Part shown: piece by piece, positions 1-9,866 of the stretch
Layout of the letters: each line of letters starts with the position of its first letter
Numbering within the stretch: position 1 is the stretch's first letter
From: Paracoccus maritimus
GTDB lineage: Bacteria; Pseudomonadota; Alphaproteobacteria; Rhodobacterales; Rhodobacteraceae
DNA: 64,000 bases
Reading direction: 5' to 3'
Assembly (NCBI RefSeq): GCF_025195095.1
Contig: NZ_JANAVZ010000002.1
Coordinates: 248,001-312,000 of the forward strand
Position numbers and translations under genes: made by a program
The notes under the pieces: model-generated
What the model was told of the DNA's origin: nothing
Seen by the model: the letters and a program-made list of their open reading frames with translations, nothing else
Databases searched by the model: none

Positions 1-1078
1 TGCCGGTCTGGACCAGCATCTGAACGACCGACAATCCGCCGTCCAGCGACCCGGCGGGCAGGGTGGCGATTTCCAGATCGCCACCCGCGCCGCCCTGTTC
101 GAAGACCTCGCGAGCCGTCGCCTCGGCGCTGGCTGCCGCGTCGGCACCGTGCAGAAGCGTTGTCACCTCGTTGGCAAGGCGCATCTTGGCCTCGTTGATC
201 TCGGACCCTTGCAGCGCGCCAAGACGGTCGCATTCCTCGACCGGCAGTTCAGTATACAGCTTCAGGAAACGGCCCACATCGGCGTCGGTGGTGTTGCGCC
301 AAAACTGCCAGAACTCGTAAGGCGACAGCATCGCGCTGCTCAGCCAGACCGCACCTCCCGCAGACTTGCCCATCTTGCGCCCGTCGCTGGTCGTCAGCAA
401 AGGCGAGGTCAGCCCCCAGATCACCGCATCGTCCACGCGCCGGGTCAGGTCGATCCCATTGACGATATTGCCCCATTGATCCGATCCGCCCATCTGCAAC
501 TGGCAGCCATAGCGGCGGTGAAGTTCAAGAAAATCATAGGCCTGCAGGATCATGTAGTTGAATTCCAGGAAGGACAGCGACTGTTCGCGGTCCAGCCGGG
601 ATTTCACCGACTCGAAGCTCAGCATCCGGTTGACGCTGAAATGCCGGCCGATATCGCGCAGGAATTCCAGATAGTTCAGCCCGTCCAGCCATTCGGCGTT
701 GTTCAGCATCAGCGCCGCGTTGTCGCCATAGTCCAGATAGCGTGCAAAGACCTGACCCATACCGTCGATATTCGACTGGATCGCCGCGGCGTCCAGAAGC
801 GGCCGTTCCTCGGACCGGAAGGACGGATCGCCGACCTTGGTGGTGCCGCCGCCCATCAGCGTGATCGGCCGGTTGCCGGTCTTCTGGAACCAGCGCAGCA
901 TCATGATGTTCAGCAGATGGCCCACATGCAGGGAAGCGGCGGTCGCATCATAGCCGATATAGGCCGTCACCGGCCCGGCCAGCAGCGCACGGTCCAGCCC
1001 TTCGTAATCGGTGCAGTCGGCGACATAGCCACGTTCGATCATCACGCGCAGGAAGTCGGACTTTGGGGCATGGGTCAT
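1..1078 (-). CDS. tyrS: Tyrosyl-tRNA synthetase, C-terminus cut by window edge
   Basis: This cytoplasmic enzyme charges tRNA-Tyr with tyrosine using ATP. The 359 visible residues carry the class I signatures: a HIGH-type motif HVGH at residues 51-54 and a KMSKS-type loop KMGKS near 235-239. The substrate-pocket stretch GGSDQWGN lies between them. The bacterial enzyme is usually a little over 400 residues, so roughly the last 50-60 residues (the S4-like tRNA-binding tail) fall outside the window. The ATG at 1078 is 56 bp from the divergently transcribed anmK. Identification is firm; only the 3' end is unseen. Confidence 0.95.
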   Translation of the reverse strand, partial: MTHAPKSDFLRVMIERGYVADCTDYEGLDRALLAGPVTAYIGYDATAASLHVGHLLNIMMLRWFQKTGNRPITLMGGGTTKVGDPSFRSEERPLLDAAAIQSNIDGMGQVFARYLDYGDNAALMLNNAEWLDGLNYLEFLRDIGRHFSVNRMLSFESVKSRLDREQSLSFLEFNYMILQAYDFLELHRRYGCQLQMGGSDQWGNIVNGIDLTRRVDDAVIWGLTSPLLTTSDGRKMGKSAGGAVWLSSAMLSPYEFWQFWRNTTDADVGRFLKLYTELPVEECDRLGALQGSEINEAKMRLANEVTTLLHGADAAASAEATAREVFEQGGAGGDLEIATLPAGSLDGGLSVVQMLVQTG

Positions 1079-1134
1079 GGGCTGTTTCCTTCTGATCGGG
1101 GCGGATATACCGGCTGGGGAAGCAAAGGAAAAGC

Positions 1135-2235
1135 ATGATGATACGGGCCTTGGGAATGATGTCTGGCACATCTATGGACGGTGTCGATGCGGCGCTGATC
1201 CAGACCGACGGTGTTCGTATCGGCGGCTTTGGTCGCAGTGCGTTCCGGGCGTATTCCGACAACGAATCCGCCGCATTGCACGCGGCGCTTGGGCGCTGGC
1301 CCGACGATGAAGGGGTGGCGGATGCCGCCGAAGTCTCGATCGCAAGCCATGCCGCGCTGGCTGGCGAATTTCCCGAGGCCGAGTTGATCGGCTATCACGG
1401 CCAGACTCTGGCCCATGATCCGCGTGGCCGCGGGACGCATCAGGCAGGCAGCGGTGCGGTACTGGCGCAGGCCACCGGGCGACCCGTGATCTGGGATTTC
1501 CGCCGCGAGGATGTGCGGCGCGGCGGCGAAGGTGCGCCGTTGGCACCGTTCTTCCACTGGGCCTGCGCGGACTGGGCCGCCGGAAACGGTCTGTTGGTCC
1601 GCAGCCCGGTTGCGTTTCTCAATCTGGGTGGGGTGGGCAACATCACTTGGGTCGATCCGGCCGCGTCCGCGCCCGAAGCCCCCGGCGCGTGTCTGGCCTT
1701 TGATACCGGTCCCGCCAACGCACCGATCAACGACCTGATGCGGACACGTCGTCGTCTCCCCCATGACGCCGACGGCTCGTTGGCCGCTTCAGGCCTCGCG
1801 GATGAACGGATTGTGGGGGATTTCCTGCGCCATCCCTATTTCGAACGGCCACCGCCGAAATCCCTGGATCGTGACCAGTTCGCGGACTTGCCGCGCGCGG
1901 TTCAGGATCTGGACGACGCCGATGCCGCCGCAACGCTGGTTTCCGCGTTGGCGGGGGCGGTGGCATCGGGGTGGAGATGGCTGCCGTCGGCCCCGGACAC
2001 GGTGCTGGTCTGCGGCGGCGGGCGGCACAATGCGGCGATCATGCGGTCGCTGCGCGACCGGCTTGATGCGGATGTGCAACCGGTCGAGGCGGCAGGGCTG
2101 GATGGCGACATGCTGGAAGCGCAGGCCTTCGGATGGCTTGCGGTGCGTGTCCAGCGTGGATTGCCCATTTCGGGTCCGCTGACGACCGGAGTCCCGACGC
2201 CCAGTTGCGGCGGTCGGATCAGCCATCCGCACTAG
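1135..2235 (+). CDS. anmK: Anhydro-N-acetylmuramic acid kinase
   Basis: AnmK opens the 1,6-anhydro ring of anhydro-MurNAc recovered from peptidoglycan turnover and phosphorylates it to MurNAc-6-P, feeding cell-wall recycling. The 366-residue product has the family's N-terminal phosphate-binding motif [10 protein letters not shown] (residues 7-16). It also has the central [10 protein letters not shown] and FDTGPAN motifs and a C-terminal VCGGGRHN motif, all typical of this ASKHA-fold kinase, and full family length. Two adjacent ATG codons (1135, 1138) could start it. Divergence from tyrS is a common arrangement in this bacterial group (from memory). No murQ is nearby. Confidence 0.95.
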   Translation: MMIRALGMMSGTSMDGVDAALIQTDGVRIGGFGRSAFRAYSDNESAALHAALGRWPDDEGVADAAEVSIASHAALAGEFPEAELIGYHGQTLAHDPRGRGTHQAGSGAVLAQATGRPVIWDFRREDVRRGGEGAPLAPFFHWACADWAAGNGLLVRSPVAFLNLGGVGNITWVDPAASAPEAPGACLAFDTGPANAPINDLMRTRRRLPHDADGSLAASGLADERIVGDFLRHPYFERPPPKSLDRDQFADLPRAVQDLDDADAAATLVSALAGAVASGWRWLPSAPDTVLVCGGGRHNAAIMRSLRDRLDADVQPVEAAGLDGDMLEAQAFGWLAVRVQRGLPISGPLTTGVPTPSCGGRISHPH

Positions 2236-2282
2236 GCGTTTGCCGCCGCGAAAATGACGGCGCGATTTTTTGTTCTGCTCTC

Positions 2283-2311
2283 TTGACGCGACCGTGCGCA
2301 CTGCGTAAACC
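2283..2311 (+). promoter_or_regulatory. Probable sigma-70 promoter for the tRNA-Asp pair
   Basis: TTGACG at 2283-2288 and TAAACC at 2306-2311 are separated by 17 bases, and the first tRNA-Asp begins 43 bases downstream of the -10. Spacing and position fit a stable-RNA promoter. The start point itself is inferred. Confidence 0.5.
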
Positions 2312-2354
2312 GCCCCTCACTTCGGCGGGCGATCAGCCGGAGCAAGGTGAGTGT

Positions 2355-2431
2355 GCGGTTGTAGCTCAGTTGGTTAGAGTACCGGCCTGTCACGCCGGGG
2401 GTCGCGGGTTCGAGCCCCGTCAACCGCGCCA
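2355..2431 (+). tRNA. tRNA-Asp (anticodon GTC), copy 1
   Basis: A 77-nt cloverleaf can be folded directly. The acceptor stem is GCGGTTG/CAACCGC, with discriminator G and an encoded CCA at 2429-2431. The D arm contains AGCTCAGTTGGTTAGAG. The anticodon stem CCGGC/GCCGG encloses loop CTGTCAC with anticodon GTC, and the T arm contains GGTTCGAGCC. It sits 119 bp downstream of anmK and is followed 26 bp later by an identical copy. Confidence 0.98.
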
Positions 2432-2457
2432 CTTACACCTTTCGCCCGGATATATGC

Positions 2458-2534
2458 GCGGTTGTAGCTCAGTTGGTTAGAGTACCGGCCTGTCACGCCG
2501 GGGGTCGCGGGTTCGAGCCCCGTCAACCGCGCCA
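2458..2534 (+). tRNA. tRNA-Asp (anticodon GTC), copy 2
   Basis: This copy is identical over all 77 nt to the copy at 2355-2431, including the encoded CCA. The two are separated by a 26-nt spacer with no promoter-like hexamers, so they are probably processed from one transcript. The flanking sequences of the copies differ, so the duplicated unit appears limited to the tRNA itself. Confidence 0.98.
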
Positions 2535-2581
2535 TTTCCCTTCCTTTCAGTCCGTGCCCGGTTTCTTGCGTCGTGATCGCA

Positions 2582-3046
2582 TCAGGCGCGTTCCACACGG
2601 CACAGAAAGCAGTTGTTGCTGGCCGACCGGATGTGGACGAACGCAACCTCGGGCCGTGCAAGAAGTTCGGTGCAGCGCGCGGTGATGTGTTCGGTCGCGA
2701 TCACCCCGCCGGTGCCATAAAGGATGCGTTCCCTGCTGCAGTAGCCGCGCACGATATGGGTCTGCGCAGTCAGGATGTCAGTCGGAAATTCGGTTCCTGC
2801 CATCGGACACGCGTCGTCGCACAGGAAGACCGGGCCGGTTTCGGTGTAGGGGTTCAGCCCCGAAAAGGGCCGGTGCGCGGCGATCAGATACGGGCGGCCC
2901 GGCGGAACCTGCCGCAGGCAATGCCGACATGGCGTGCCCGTGCCGCTGGACGAACCTGCGTGTTCGGCGGACAGACCATTTGCATCAAGCCCGGTTCGCA
3001 ACGCCCATGCGGTCGCACTGTTGATCGCGAGAAAACGAATGGTCAT
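2582..3046 (-). CDS. DUF1203 family protein
   Basis: This 154-residue soluble protein begins MTIRFLAI and carries a PCRHC cysteine pair near residue 40, followed by a [12 protein letters not shown] stretch. These match the DUF1203 family as I know it. No signal peptide or membrane segment is present. The function is unknown; the conserved cysteines suggest metal or redox chemistry but nothing here proves it. The ATG at 3046 is preferred over an in-frame ATG 21 bases upstream because AGGAG lies 7 bases before it. It is transcribed toward the tRNA genes and divergently from proA. Confidence 0.75.
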   Translation of the reverse strand: MTIRFLAINSATAWALRTGLDANGLSAEHAGSSSGTGTPCRHCLRQVPPGRPYLIAAHRPFSGLNPYTETGPVFLCDDACPMAGTEFPTDILTAQTHIVRGYCSRERILYGTGGVIATEHITARCTELLARPEVAFVHIRSASNNCFLCRVERA

Positions 3047-3154
3047 ATCGGGACTCCTGTTCTGCATCCCGATTGGTTATGCAGGGACTCCGGGTCGCGC
3101 GGGCGCGCGGAACGGGCGTTACATTCGAAAAAAGACGGGCAAGGATCACGGGCG

Positions 3155-4420
3155 ATGAAGGATATGGACGACGCCGAGGCGCTGATCGAACAGATGGGGC
3201 AGGCCGCGCGCGCGGCGGCTGTCGAACTGGCGACGGCAAGCGCCGAACGCAAACACGCCGCGCTGATCGGTGCGGCCGAGTCGATCCGACGCAATGTGCC
3301 GGCGATCCTCGAGGCGAATGCCCGTGATCTGCAGTTCGGTCGCGAAAAGGGGCTGAGCGAGGCGATGATCGACCGGCTGAGGCTGGACGAGGACCGGCTG
3401 CGCGGGATCGAGGACGGGCTGCGCGCCGTGGCCGAGCAACGCGATCCGGTGGGTGAGGTCGTCGCCGAGTGGGACCGCCCGACCGGGCTGCATATCCGCC
3501 GCGTTCGCACGCCGATCGGGGTGATCGGGGTGATCTATGAAAGCCGACCCAACGTCACCGCGGATGCCGGTGCGCTGGCATTGAAGTCGGGCAATGCGGT
3601 GATCCTGCGGGGCGGATCGGAAAGCCTGCATTCAAGCCAGGCGATTCATGGCTGCATGGTCGAGGGGTTGCGTCAGGCCGGTCTGCCCGAGGCGGCGATA
3701 CAGCTTGTGCCGACTCGCGATCGCGCGGCGGTTTCGGCCATGCTGAGGGCGCAAGGTCTGATCGACGTCATCATCCCGCGCGGCGGCAAGGGCCTTGTCG
3801 GGCTTGTCCAGCGCGAGGCGCGGGTGCCGGTTTTCGCGCATCTCGAGGGCATATGTCACATCTATGTCGATCGCGATGCCGACGCCGAAAAAGCCTGTCG
3901 AGTTGTGTTGAACGCAAAGACCCGCCGCACGGGCATCTGCGGTGCCGCCGAATGCCTGCTGATCGACCGTGGGGCGAAACCAGCGCTGCGCGAGGCGCTG
4001 ATCGCCGATCTGGTGCAGGCCGGGGTCGAAGTGCGCGCCGAGGGCGAATTGGCAGATCTGCCGGGCACCGTGCCGGCCCAGCCCGACGATTTCGGGCGCG
4101 AGTTTCTGGACATGATCATTGCCGCCAAGCTGGTCGATGGCGTGGACGGGGCGATCGACCATATCCGACGCCATGGCAGCCAGCACACCGAATCCATCCT
4201 GACCGAACGCGACGCCACCGCCGAACGGTTCTTCGCCGGTTTGGACAGTGCGATTCTGATGCACAACGCCTCGACCCAGTTTGCCGATGGCGGCGAATTC
4301 GGGATGGGCGCGGAAATCGGCATCGCAACCGGCAAGATGCATGCACGCGGTCCGGTCGGTGCCGAACAACTGACCAGCTTCAAGTATCTGGTCAGCGGAG
4401 ATGGCACGATCAGAAGCTAG
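3155..4420 (+). CDS. proA: Gamma-glutamyl phosphate reductase
   Basis: ProA reduces gamma-glutamyl phosphate to glutamate semialdehyde with NADPH, the second step of proline synthesis. The 421-residue product has the family's early motif [15 protein letters not shown], the catalytic cysteine (TGICGAAE, Cys262) and the C-terminal [18 protein letters not shown] block. Length is normal. The frame stays open far upstream, but the ATG at 3155 with AAGGA nine bases before it gives the family N-terminus (MKDMDD, then [11 protein letters not shown]). proB is not in this window. It converges with chpT, with only 18 bp between their stops. Confidence 0.95.
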   Translation: MKDMDDAEALIEQMGQAARAAAVELATASAERKHAALIGAAESIRRNVPAILEANARDLQFGREKGLSEAMIDRLRLDEDRLRGIEDGLRAVAEQRDPVGEVVAEWDRPTGLHIRRVRTPIGVIGVIYESRPNVTADAGALALKSGNAVILRGGSESLHSSQAIHGCMVEGLRQAGLPEAAIQLVPTRDRAAVSAMLRAQGLIDVIIPRGGKGLVGLVQREARVPVFAHLEGICHIYVDRDADAEKACRVVLNAKTRRTGICGAAECLLIDRGAKPALREALIADLVQAGVEVRAEGELADLPGTVPAQPDDFGREFLDMIIAAKLVDGVDGAIDHIRRHGSQHTESILTERDATAERFFAGLDSAILMHNASTQFADGGEFGMGAEIGIATGKMHARGPVGAEQLTSFKYLVSGDGTIRS

Positions 4421-4438
4421 AGAGAATTCCAGGGCTGG

Positions 4439-5071
4439 CTAGAAGGCGATTTCGGCGCCTTTCTCATCCAGCTCCCACGCCAGCGCGCGGCCTGATCCGC
4501 GCGCGGCTTCGGCCAGCAACGCGAATTGCACCTCGGCCGGAGACGGATTGCGCGAAGGGCCTGTCGCGCCGTCGGAAAGCCAGGACCAAAGCGCCGGGTC
4601 GGGACGCATCCGGTCGCTTTCCGCGACCAGTTGCCAGCCGGGCAGCTTGCGCAGGACCATGACCCGTCCGCCCCAGGGCATGGCGGTTTCCAGGCACATC
4701 AGCGCCAGCATCACCATGCGGATCTCGGGGCGGGCGAAATCTCCGTCGGCGTCCAGTTCGATCCGCAGCCTGCCATGCGCAGCCATACCGTCAAGCAGCC
4801 GGGACAATTCGACGCGCGCAACCCGCTGATCGCCTTGGGCGTGGCCGAAGGCCATCCGGAACGCCTGAATTCGCGACCGCGCCGCCGCCACCGATTCCGC
4901 GATCAGACGCAATTCGGGACTTTGGGCGATTGTCGGGAAATCGGTCGACATTTCAAGCAGTTCGACGCCGTTGCCAATCGCCCCCAGCGGTGAAACCAGA
5001 TCGTGACACAGGCGCGATCCCAGCAATGCGGCAAGATCGCCCGGCGCGATCTGCGTTGTATCAAGGCTCAT
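4439..5071 (-). CDS. chpT: ChpT-type histidine phosphotransferase
   Basis: ChpT is the phosphotransfer protein between the sensor kinase CckA and the cell-cycle regulator CtrA in alphaproteobacteria. The 210-residue product has the DHp-like motif LCHDLVSPLGAI with His23 as the expected phosphoacceptor. It is followed by a degenerate GHKL-like C-terminal domain, the usual ChpT architecture and length. In Rhodobacterales CckA-ChpT-CtrA mainly governs motility and gene-transfer-agent functions rather than viability (family knowledge). It is divergent from a DUF3553 gene, with 39 bp between starts. Identity is good; the role in this strain is inferred. Confidence 0.85.
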   Translation of the reverse strand: MSLDTTQIAPGDLAALLGSRLCHDLVSPLGAIGNGVELLEMSTDFPTIAQSPELRLIAESVAAARSRIQAFRMAFGHAQGDQRVARVELSRLLDGMAAHGRLRIELDADGDFARPEIRMVMLALMCLETAMPWGGRVMVLRKLPGWQLVAESDRMRPDPALWSWLSDGATGPSRNPSPAEVQFALLAEAARGSGRALAWELDEKGAEIAF

Positions 5072-5110
5072 GCGGGATTACCTTTCGTGGGGTTGAGCGG
5101 AGCGTTGGCT

Positions 5111-5290
5111 GTGAACGAGATACTTGAACCCGGCATGATCGTCAGACATCCCGACGCCCCCGACTGGGGCGACGGGCAGGTCCAGTCACGCATTGGGGAT
5201 CGTATCACCGTGAACTTCCTCGAAGCGGGCAAGAAGGTCATCGACGGTCGTCGCGTGACGCTGCAGATCGTGGGATTCGACAAGGGATGA
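5111..5290 (+). CDS. Small DUF3553 protein
   Basis: This 59-residue protein (VNEILEPGMIVRHP...) has a compact SH3-like/CarD-like beta pattern, including DWGDGQVQSRIGDRITVNF and a final LQIVGFD. It matches small DUF3553 proteins as I remember them. The same type of fold occurs at the end of some UvrD-like helicases, so a nucleic-acid or polymerase contact is possible but unproven. The GTG at 5111 is chosen because GGAG lies 8 bases upstream; in-frame GTG at 5087 and farther upstream codons are alternatives. It shares a 39-bp divergent promoter region with chpT. Confidence 0.7.
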   Translation: MNEILEPGMIVRHPDAPDWGDGQVQSRIGDRITVNFLEAGKKVIDGRRVTLQIVGFDKG

Positions 5291-5447
5291 ACGGCTCGGT
5301 GCATGGCGCAAGAATTGCAACCAAAGATTGTGTCATGCAAGAGATAGTTGCATCGCACCCAGCTTCGTGTCGTCGCATCTGTTGCAAACCTCTGCCGCCC
5401 CCCCTAGACAGGCCAGCGCCGCAGCATGCTTTGCAGATGAAGGCCGC

Positions 5448-6230
5448 ATGAAGTCTGATCCGTCATATTTCGACATCCGCATCGCCACCACCGAACGCGA
5501 TCTGCTGGCGGCGCAACGGCTGCGCTATCGGGTGTTCATCGAGGAACTTGGCGGGACCGGACCGCTGGTGGATCATGACGCGCGACTGGAACGGGACGAG
5601 TTCGATCCGGTGGTGGATCATCTCTGCCTGGTGGACCGGCGCCGTTCGGCCGAGGAACTGGATCATGTCGTCGGCGTCTATCGCCTTCTGCCGGGTCAGC
5701 GGGCCAGGGAATTCGGCCGCTTTTACTGCGATGCGGAATATGACCTGACGCCGCTGCGAAACTCGGGGCGTTCGGTGCTGGAGCTTGGCAGGTCCTGTGT
5801 CGATCCGGCCTATCGTGGCGGATCCGGTATGTTCCTGCTGTGGAATGCACTGGCGGATTATGTGCTGGAACTGGGCATCGAGGTTCTGTTCGGCGTCGCC
5901 AGCTTTCACGGCACCGATATCCAGACTCTGGCGCCGTCGCTGAGCTGGCTGCATCACCATCATCTGGCACCCGCAGAACTGTGCCCGCGTGCACGACCCG
6001 AAGGGTATCAGGACATGAACCTGATCCCCGCCGACCGGCTTGACCGCCGCGAGGCGCTGGTGGCGATGCCGGCCTTGATCAAGGCCTATCTTCGGCTTGG
6101 CGGGCTGGTGGGTGACGGTGCCTTCGTGGATCGCGATTTCAACACCACGGATGTCTTTCTGCTGATGGACACAAAGATGATGTCCGAGAAGCACCGCAAG
6201 TTCTATGAAAGCCGCTGGCAACCGCAATGA
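5448..6230 (+). CDS. olsB: L-ornithine N(alpha)-acyltransferase
   Basis: OlsB transfers a 3-hydroxyacyl chain from acyl-ACP to the alpha-amino group of ornithine, giving lyso-ornithine lipid. The 260-residue product is a hemolysin-like GNAT protein. It begins with AAQRLRYRVFIEELG, then VLELGRSCVDPAYRGG as the cofactor-binding region, and FHGTDIQ; all three are hallmarks of OlsB. Its stop overlaps the olsA start by 4 bases, so the two genes are translationally coupled. The start at 5448 gives the expected N-terminus. Ornithine lipids are common phosphorus-free membrane lipids in Rhodobacteraceae. Confidence 0.92.
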   Translation: MKSDPSYFDIRIATTERDLLAAQRLRYRVFIEELGGTGPLVDHDARLERDEFDPVVDHLCLVDRRRSAEELDHVVGVYRLLPGQRAREFGRFYCDAEYDLTPLRNSGRSVLELGRSCVDPAYRGGSGMFLLWNALADYVLELGIEVLFGVASFHGTDIQTLAPSLSWLHHHHLAPAELCPRARPEGYQDMNLIPADRLDRREALVAMPALIKAYLRLGGLVGDGAFVDRDFNTTDVFLLMDTKMMSEKHRKFYESRWQPQ

Positions 6231-7126
6231 CCCGCCAATCAGCCGAAACCTCGGGCGGCATCCGGATTGATCCGGGTCGAGGCGATGCAACCTGGCGGGC
6301 GGGCGTGCCGCCGGCGCTGCCACGTCCCAGCGGCTTCCGCGGCTGGTGGCGTGTCGTCCGGCGCGGCGTGCCGGCGATCCTGGTGTTGCTGGCGGGGGTG
6401 ATCCTGATCCTGCCGATGCGTGGGACCGAGCGTCTGGTTTACGGCGCGCGGCGACCCTGGACAGGGCCGTATGTCGGGGTGGTGTGCAGGCTGGTGTTAA
6501 GCTGCATTGGCATCGGTTGGCGGCGCAAGGGGCAGCCGATGCGCGGCCCAGGCGCGGTCGTGGCGAATCATTCAAGCTGGCTGGACATCCTGGCGATGAA
6601 TGCGGCCATGCCGATCTTTTTCGTCAGCAAGGCCGAGGTTCGGGGCTGGCCTGGAATCAATATCCTGACGGCCGTCACCAACACGCATTTCGTCGTTCGC
6701 GACCCGAAACACGCTCGGGCGCAGGCACTGGAATTCGCGGCCCGGATCCGTGCGGGCCATCGCCTGCTGTTCTTCCCCGAGGGCACATCGACCGATGGCA
6801 GGCGTGTCCTGCCGTTCAAGCCGACGCTGTTTCAGGGGTTCCTGGACCCGGATCTGCCCGACGGGCTGGCCATCCAGCCGATGAGCGTGATCTATCACGC
6901 GCCGCCGGACGCGGATCCGCGCTTCTACGGCTGGTGGGCCGACATGGCACTGGCCGATCATTTGCTGGCCGTGTTGTCGGCACCTCGCCAGGGAAGCGTC
7001 GATGTCATTCTGCATGCGCCGATTTCCGTCGCGGACGAGACGCGCAAGACCCTTTCTCTGAAATGCGAAATCGCGGTTCGCCAAGGGCTTGAAGGGAACA
7101 TTCTGGCCGTGGAAAAAAGCGATTGA
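6227..7126 (+). CDS. olsA: Lyso-ornithine lipid O-acyltransferase
   Basis: OlsA adds the second acyl chain to lyso-ornithine lipid at the inner membrane; some homologues also acylate lysophosphatidate. The 299-residue product has one membrane segment (about residues 48-63), then the acyltransferase motif H115-SSWL-D120 and the FPEGT motif at 183-187. Overlap with olsB (ATGA) and their shared pathway support OlsA over a PlsC called on domain alone. An extended polar N-terminus of about 35 residues precedes the first membrane helix. Confidence 0.9.
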   Translation: MTRQSAETSGGIRIDPGRGDATWRAGVPPALPRPSGFRGWWRVVRRGVPAILVLLAGVILILPMRGTERLVYGARRPWTGPYVGVVCRLVLSCIGIGWRRKGQPMRGPGAVVANHSSWLDILAMNAAMPIFFVSKAEVRGWPGINILTAVTNTHFVVRDPKHARAQALEFAARIRAGHRLLFFPEGTSTDGRRVLPFKPTLFQGFLDPDLPDGLAIQPMSVIYHAPPDADPRFYGWWADMALADHLLAVLSAPRQGSVDVILHAPISVADETRKTLSLKCEIAVRQGLEGNILAVEKSD

Positions 7127-7187
7127 AGCTTCGCAGATCCGACAATATCTGGTACAGTCTCCCGCCCTCGATACCAAGGAATGCCCC

Positions 7188-9452
7188 ATGACCCGCTTTG
7201 CCGCCCCTATCGCCGAACAGATCTGGGACATGAAGTACCGGATGAAGGATGGCGCGGGACAGCCCGTCGATACCTCGATCGAGGACAGCTGGCGCCGTGT
7301 TGCGCGCGATCTGGCGCGGGTCGAGGCAGAGCCTGCGAAATGGGAAGACCGGTTCTATGCCGCGCTTGAGGATTTCAAGTTTCTGCCGGCCGGCCGCATC
7401 CTTGCGGGGGCCGGAACGGGCAGGGCGGTGACGCTGTTCAACTGCTTCGTCATGGGGACGATTCCCGACAGCATGGGCGGCATCTTCGACATGCTGAAGG
7501 AAGCCGCGCTGACCATGCAGCAGGGTGGCGGGATCGGTTATGACTTCAGCACCATCCGCCCGCGCGGCGCCGAGGTGAAGGGCGTAGCGGCAGACGCTTC
7601 CGGCCCGCTGAGCTTCATGGATGTGTGGGACGCGATGTGCCGCACGATCATGTCTGCGGGCTCGCGGCGCGGGGCGATGATGGCCACGATGCGCTGCGAC
7701 CATCCCGATATCGAACAGTTCATCGAGGCCAAGCAGGACAGTGCGCGTCTGCGCATGTTCAACCTGTCGGTTCTGGTCACGGACGACTTCATGGAGGCTG
7801 TCAAGGCCGATGGTCCGTGGGAACTGACCTATGGCGACAAGGTCTATCGCACGGTTCAGGCGCGCGATCTGTGGAACCGGATCATGAAGGCAACCTATGA
7901 TTACGCCGAGCCGGGCGTGATCTTCATCGACCGGATCAACAAGGCCAACAACCTGAACTACGCCGAGACGATAGCCGCGACCAATCCCTGCGGCGAACAG
8001 CCGCTGCCGCCCTATGGCGCCTGCCTGCTGGGTTCGGTCAACCTGGCGCGGCTGGTCACCGACCCGTTCACCGACGCGGCGAAGCTGGATGAAAAGGCGC
8101 TGGATGACCTGGTCCGTACCGCGATCCGGATGATGGACAACGTCGTCGACGCCTCGAAATTCCCGCTGCCCCAGCAAGAGGCCGAGGCGCAGGCCAAGCG
8201 CCGGATCGGCCTGGGCGTGACGGGCCTTGCCGATGCGCTGCTAATGCTGGGCCTGCGTTACGGCGCGCCAGATGCGGTGGAACAGACCCGCGCCTGGATG
8301 AAGGCCATCGCCAATTCCGCCTATCTTGCCAGCGTCGATCTGGCCAAGGAGAAGGGCGCCTTCCCGCTGTTTGATGCCAAGAAATACCTTGCCTCGGGCT
8401 TCATGTCGAAAATGGACTCCCAGGTGCGCGACGCGGTGGCAAAGCATGGTATCCGCAACGCGCTGCTGACCAGCATCGCGCCGACCGGCACGATCAGCCT
8501 CTATGCGGGCAACGTCTCTTCGGGGATCGAGCCGGTCTTTGCCTATGCCTACACGCGCAAGGTTCTGCAAAAGGACGGCTCGCGGACCGAGGAAGAGGTC
8601 GTCGATTATGCCGTCCAGATGTGGCGCGACCTGAAGGGTGATGCGCCGCTGCCGGATTATTTCGTCAACGCGCAGACCCTGGCGCCCAAGGATCACGTGG
8701 CCATGCAGGCGGCGGCGCAGGACTGGGTGGACAGTTCGATCAGCAAGACGATCAATTGCCCCGAGGATATCGGCTTCGAGGATTTCAAGGACGTGTATCT
8801 GTCAGCCTGGGACCTGGGCTGCAAGGGCTGCACAACCTATCGTCCTAACGAGGTCACGGGCAGCGTCCTGTCGGTCAGCGAAAAGACCGAAAGCACCCCC
8901 GAGGCCGACAAGGGTGCGGACGTGGTCTATCTGACCGAGCCGCTGGACCGGCCCGCCGCGCTGGAAGGCACGACCTACAAGCTGAAATGGCCGGGCAGCG
9001 AACACGCGATCTATATCACCGTCAACGATATCGTGCAGGGGGGGCATCGCCGTCCGTTCGAGGTCTTCATCAACTCGAAGAACATGGAACACTATGCCTG
9101 GACGGTCGCATTGACGCGGATGATCTCGGCCGTGTTCCGGCGCGGCGGCGATGTGTCCTTCGTGGTCGAGGAACTGAAAGCTGTCTTCGATCCGCGCGGC
9201 GGCGCCTGGATGCAGGGCCGCTATGTGCCCTCGATCCTGGCGGCGATCGGCGGTGTGATCGAACGCCACATGATCTCGATCGGCTTCCTGGAAGGCGAGG
9301 GGATGGGGCTGAAAACCGACCCGAAGGCCGAGGCGGTCGCCGTCGGCGAAGCGCCGCGCGGTCCCGCCTGTCCGTCATGCGGGCAATATGGAATGCGCAT
9401 GGTCGAAGGCTGCATGACCTGTCCAAGCTGTGGTCACTCAAAATGCGGCTAG
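7188..9452 (+). CDS. nrdJ: Adenosylcobalamin-dependent ribonucleotide reductase (class II)
   Basis: NrdJ converts ribonucleotides to deoxyribonucleotides using a B12-derived thiyl radical, so it works with or without oxygen. The 754-residue product has FNCFVMGTIPDS, a QQGGGIGYDFS stretch, the active-site NPCGEQ (Cys268) and APTGTISLYAGN motifs. It ends in a zinc-ribbon-like tail with CPSC near 728 and a CMTCPSCGHSKCG end, which holds the reducing cysteines. AAGGA lies 7 bases before the ATG. No cobalamin riboswitch is visible in the 61 bp separating it from olsA. No nrdAB or nrdDG is seen here. Confidence 0.95.
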   Translation: MTRFAAPIAEQIWDMKYRMKDGAGQPVDTSIEDSWRRVARDLARVEAEPAKWEDRFYAALEDFKFLPAGRILAGAGTGRAVTLFNCFVMGTIPDSMGGIFDMLKEAALTMQQGGGIGYDFSTIRPRGAEVKGVAADASGPLSFMDVWDAMCRTIMSAGSRRGAMMATMRCDHPDIEQFIEAKQDSARLRMFNLSVLVTDDFMEAVKADGPWELTYGDKVYRTVQARDLWNRIMKATYDYAEPGVIFIDRINKANNLNYAETIAATNPCGEQPLPPYGACLLGSVNLARLVTDPFTDAAKLDEKALDDLVRTAIRMMDNVVDASKFPLPQQEAEAQAKRRIGLGVTGLADALLMLGLRYGAPDAVEQTRAWMKAIANSAYLASVDLAKEKGAFPLFDAKKYLASGFMSKMDSQVRDAVAKHGIRNALLTSIAPTGTISLYAGNVSSGIEPVFAYAYTRKVLQKDGSRTEEEVVDYAVQMWRDLKGDAPLPDYFVNAQTLAPKDHVAMQAAAQDWVDSSISKTINCPEDIGFEDFKDVYLSAWDLGCKGCTTYRPNEVTGSVLSVSEKTESTPEADKGADVVYLTEPLDRPAALEGTTYKLKWPGSEHAIYITVNDIVQGGHRRPFEVFINSKNMEHYAWTVALTRMISAVFRRGGDVSFVVEELKAVFDPRGGAWMQGRYVPSILAAIGGVIERHMISIGFLEGEGMGLKTDPKAEAVAVGEAPRGPACPSCGQYGMRMVEGCMTCPSCGHSKCG

Positions 9453-9466
9453 GGGTTTAATCCCTA
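9450..9466 (+). terminator. Weak hairpin at the nrdJ stop
   Basis: TAGGG/CCCTA with a 7-nt loop overlaps the nrdJ stop codon and is followed by a T-rich but interrupted stretch. The stem is short, so this is at best a weak intrinsic terminator. Confidence 0.3.
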
Positions 9467-9485
9467 CATTATTCTGACTTTGCAT

Positions 9486-9531
9486 TTTTCGCCCAGCTGT
9501 ATGTCATCACGACACCAAGCTGGGCGGAAAA
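9486..9531. repeat. Inverted repeat downstream of nrdJ
   Basis: The arms TTTTCGCCCAGCT (9486-9498) and AGCTGGGCGGAAAA (9518-9531) pair with one extra G, around a 19-nt loop. The A/T flanks are on the wrong sides for a classic intrinsic terminator in either direction. A processing site, protein-binding site or decayed element remain possible. Confidence 0.45.
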
Positions 9532-9866
9532 CTTCTATGCCTGACATGCGTTGCGAAGCACATAAGTCGGCGTCTATTTATATGTGCAGTGCAATAGAGT
9601 TTCCGGTCGTATTTTTGTTCACTTTGCTGCCCTGCGGCATTCTCCGGAAGCAAGCCGAACCGGTCCATTCGAAAATCCTCGGTGCTCTTTGTAAAGAAAA
9701 GGTTAATTTCCCGGAATTTCGCTGGAAGTGAAAAGCAGAAATCTGCTGCGTTCGCAAAGCAAGGTGATTCGGAAATCTTCGAATCGAAGCATCGAGACAT
9801 TATGAGCGTTATGTTCGCGCCTCCTGCAACCACAGGTTTCAGAATGCCGGGTGATTCGCATTTCAA

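Noticed and set aside
2355-2534. Integration (att) site at the duplicated tRNA-Asp
   Set aside because: Both copies are full-length tRNA genes, and no integrase or mobile gene lies near them; simple tandem duplication is enough.
7127-7187. Cobalamin riboswitch before the B12-dependent nrdJ
   Set aside because: The gap to olsA is only 61 bp and has no B12-box-like sequence; too short for the element.
9480-9866. Two small open frames (83 codons plus, 119 codons minus) after nrdJ
   Set aside because: They overlap on opposite strands, have no motif or ribosome site, and lie in AT-richer spacer.
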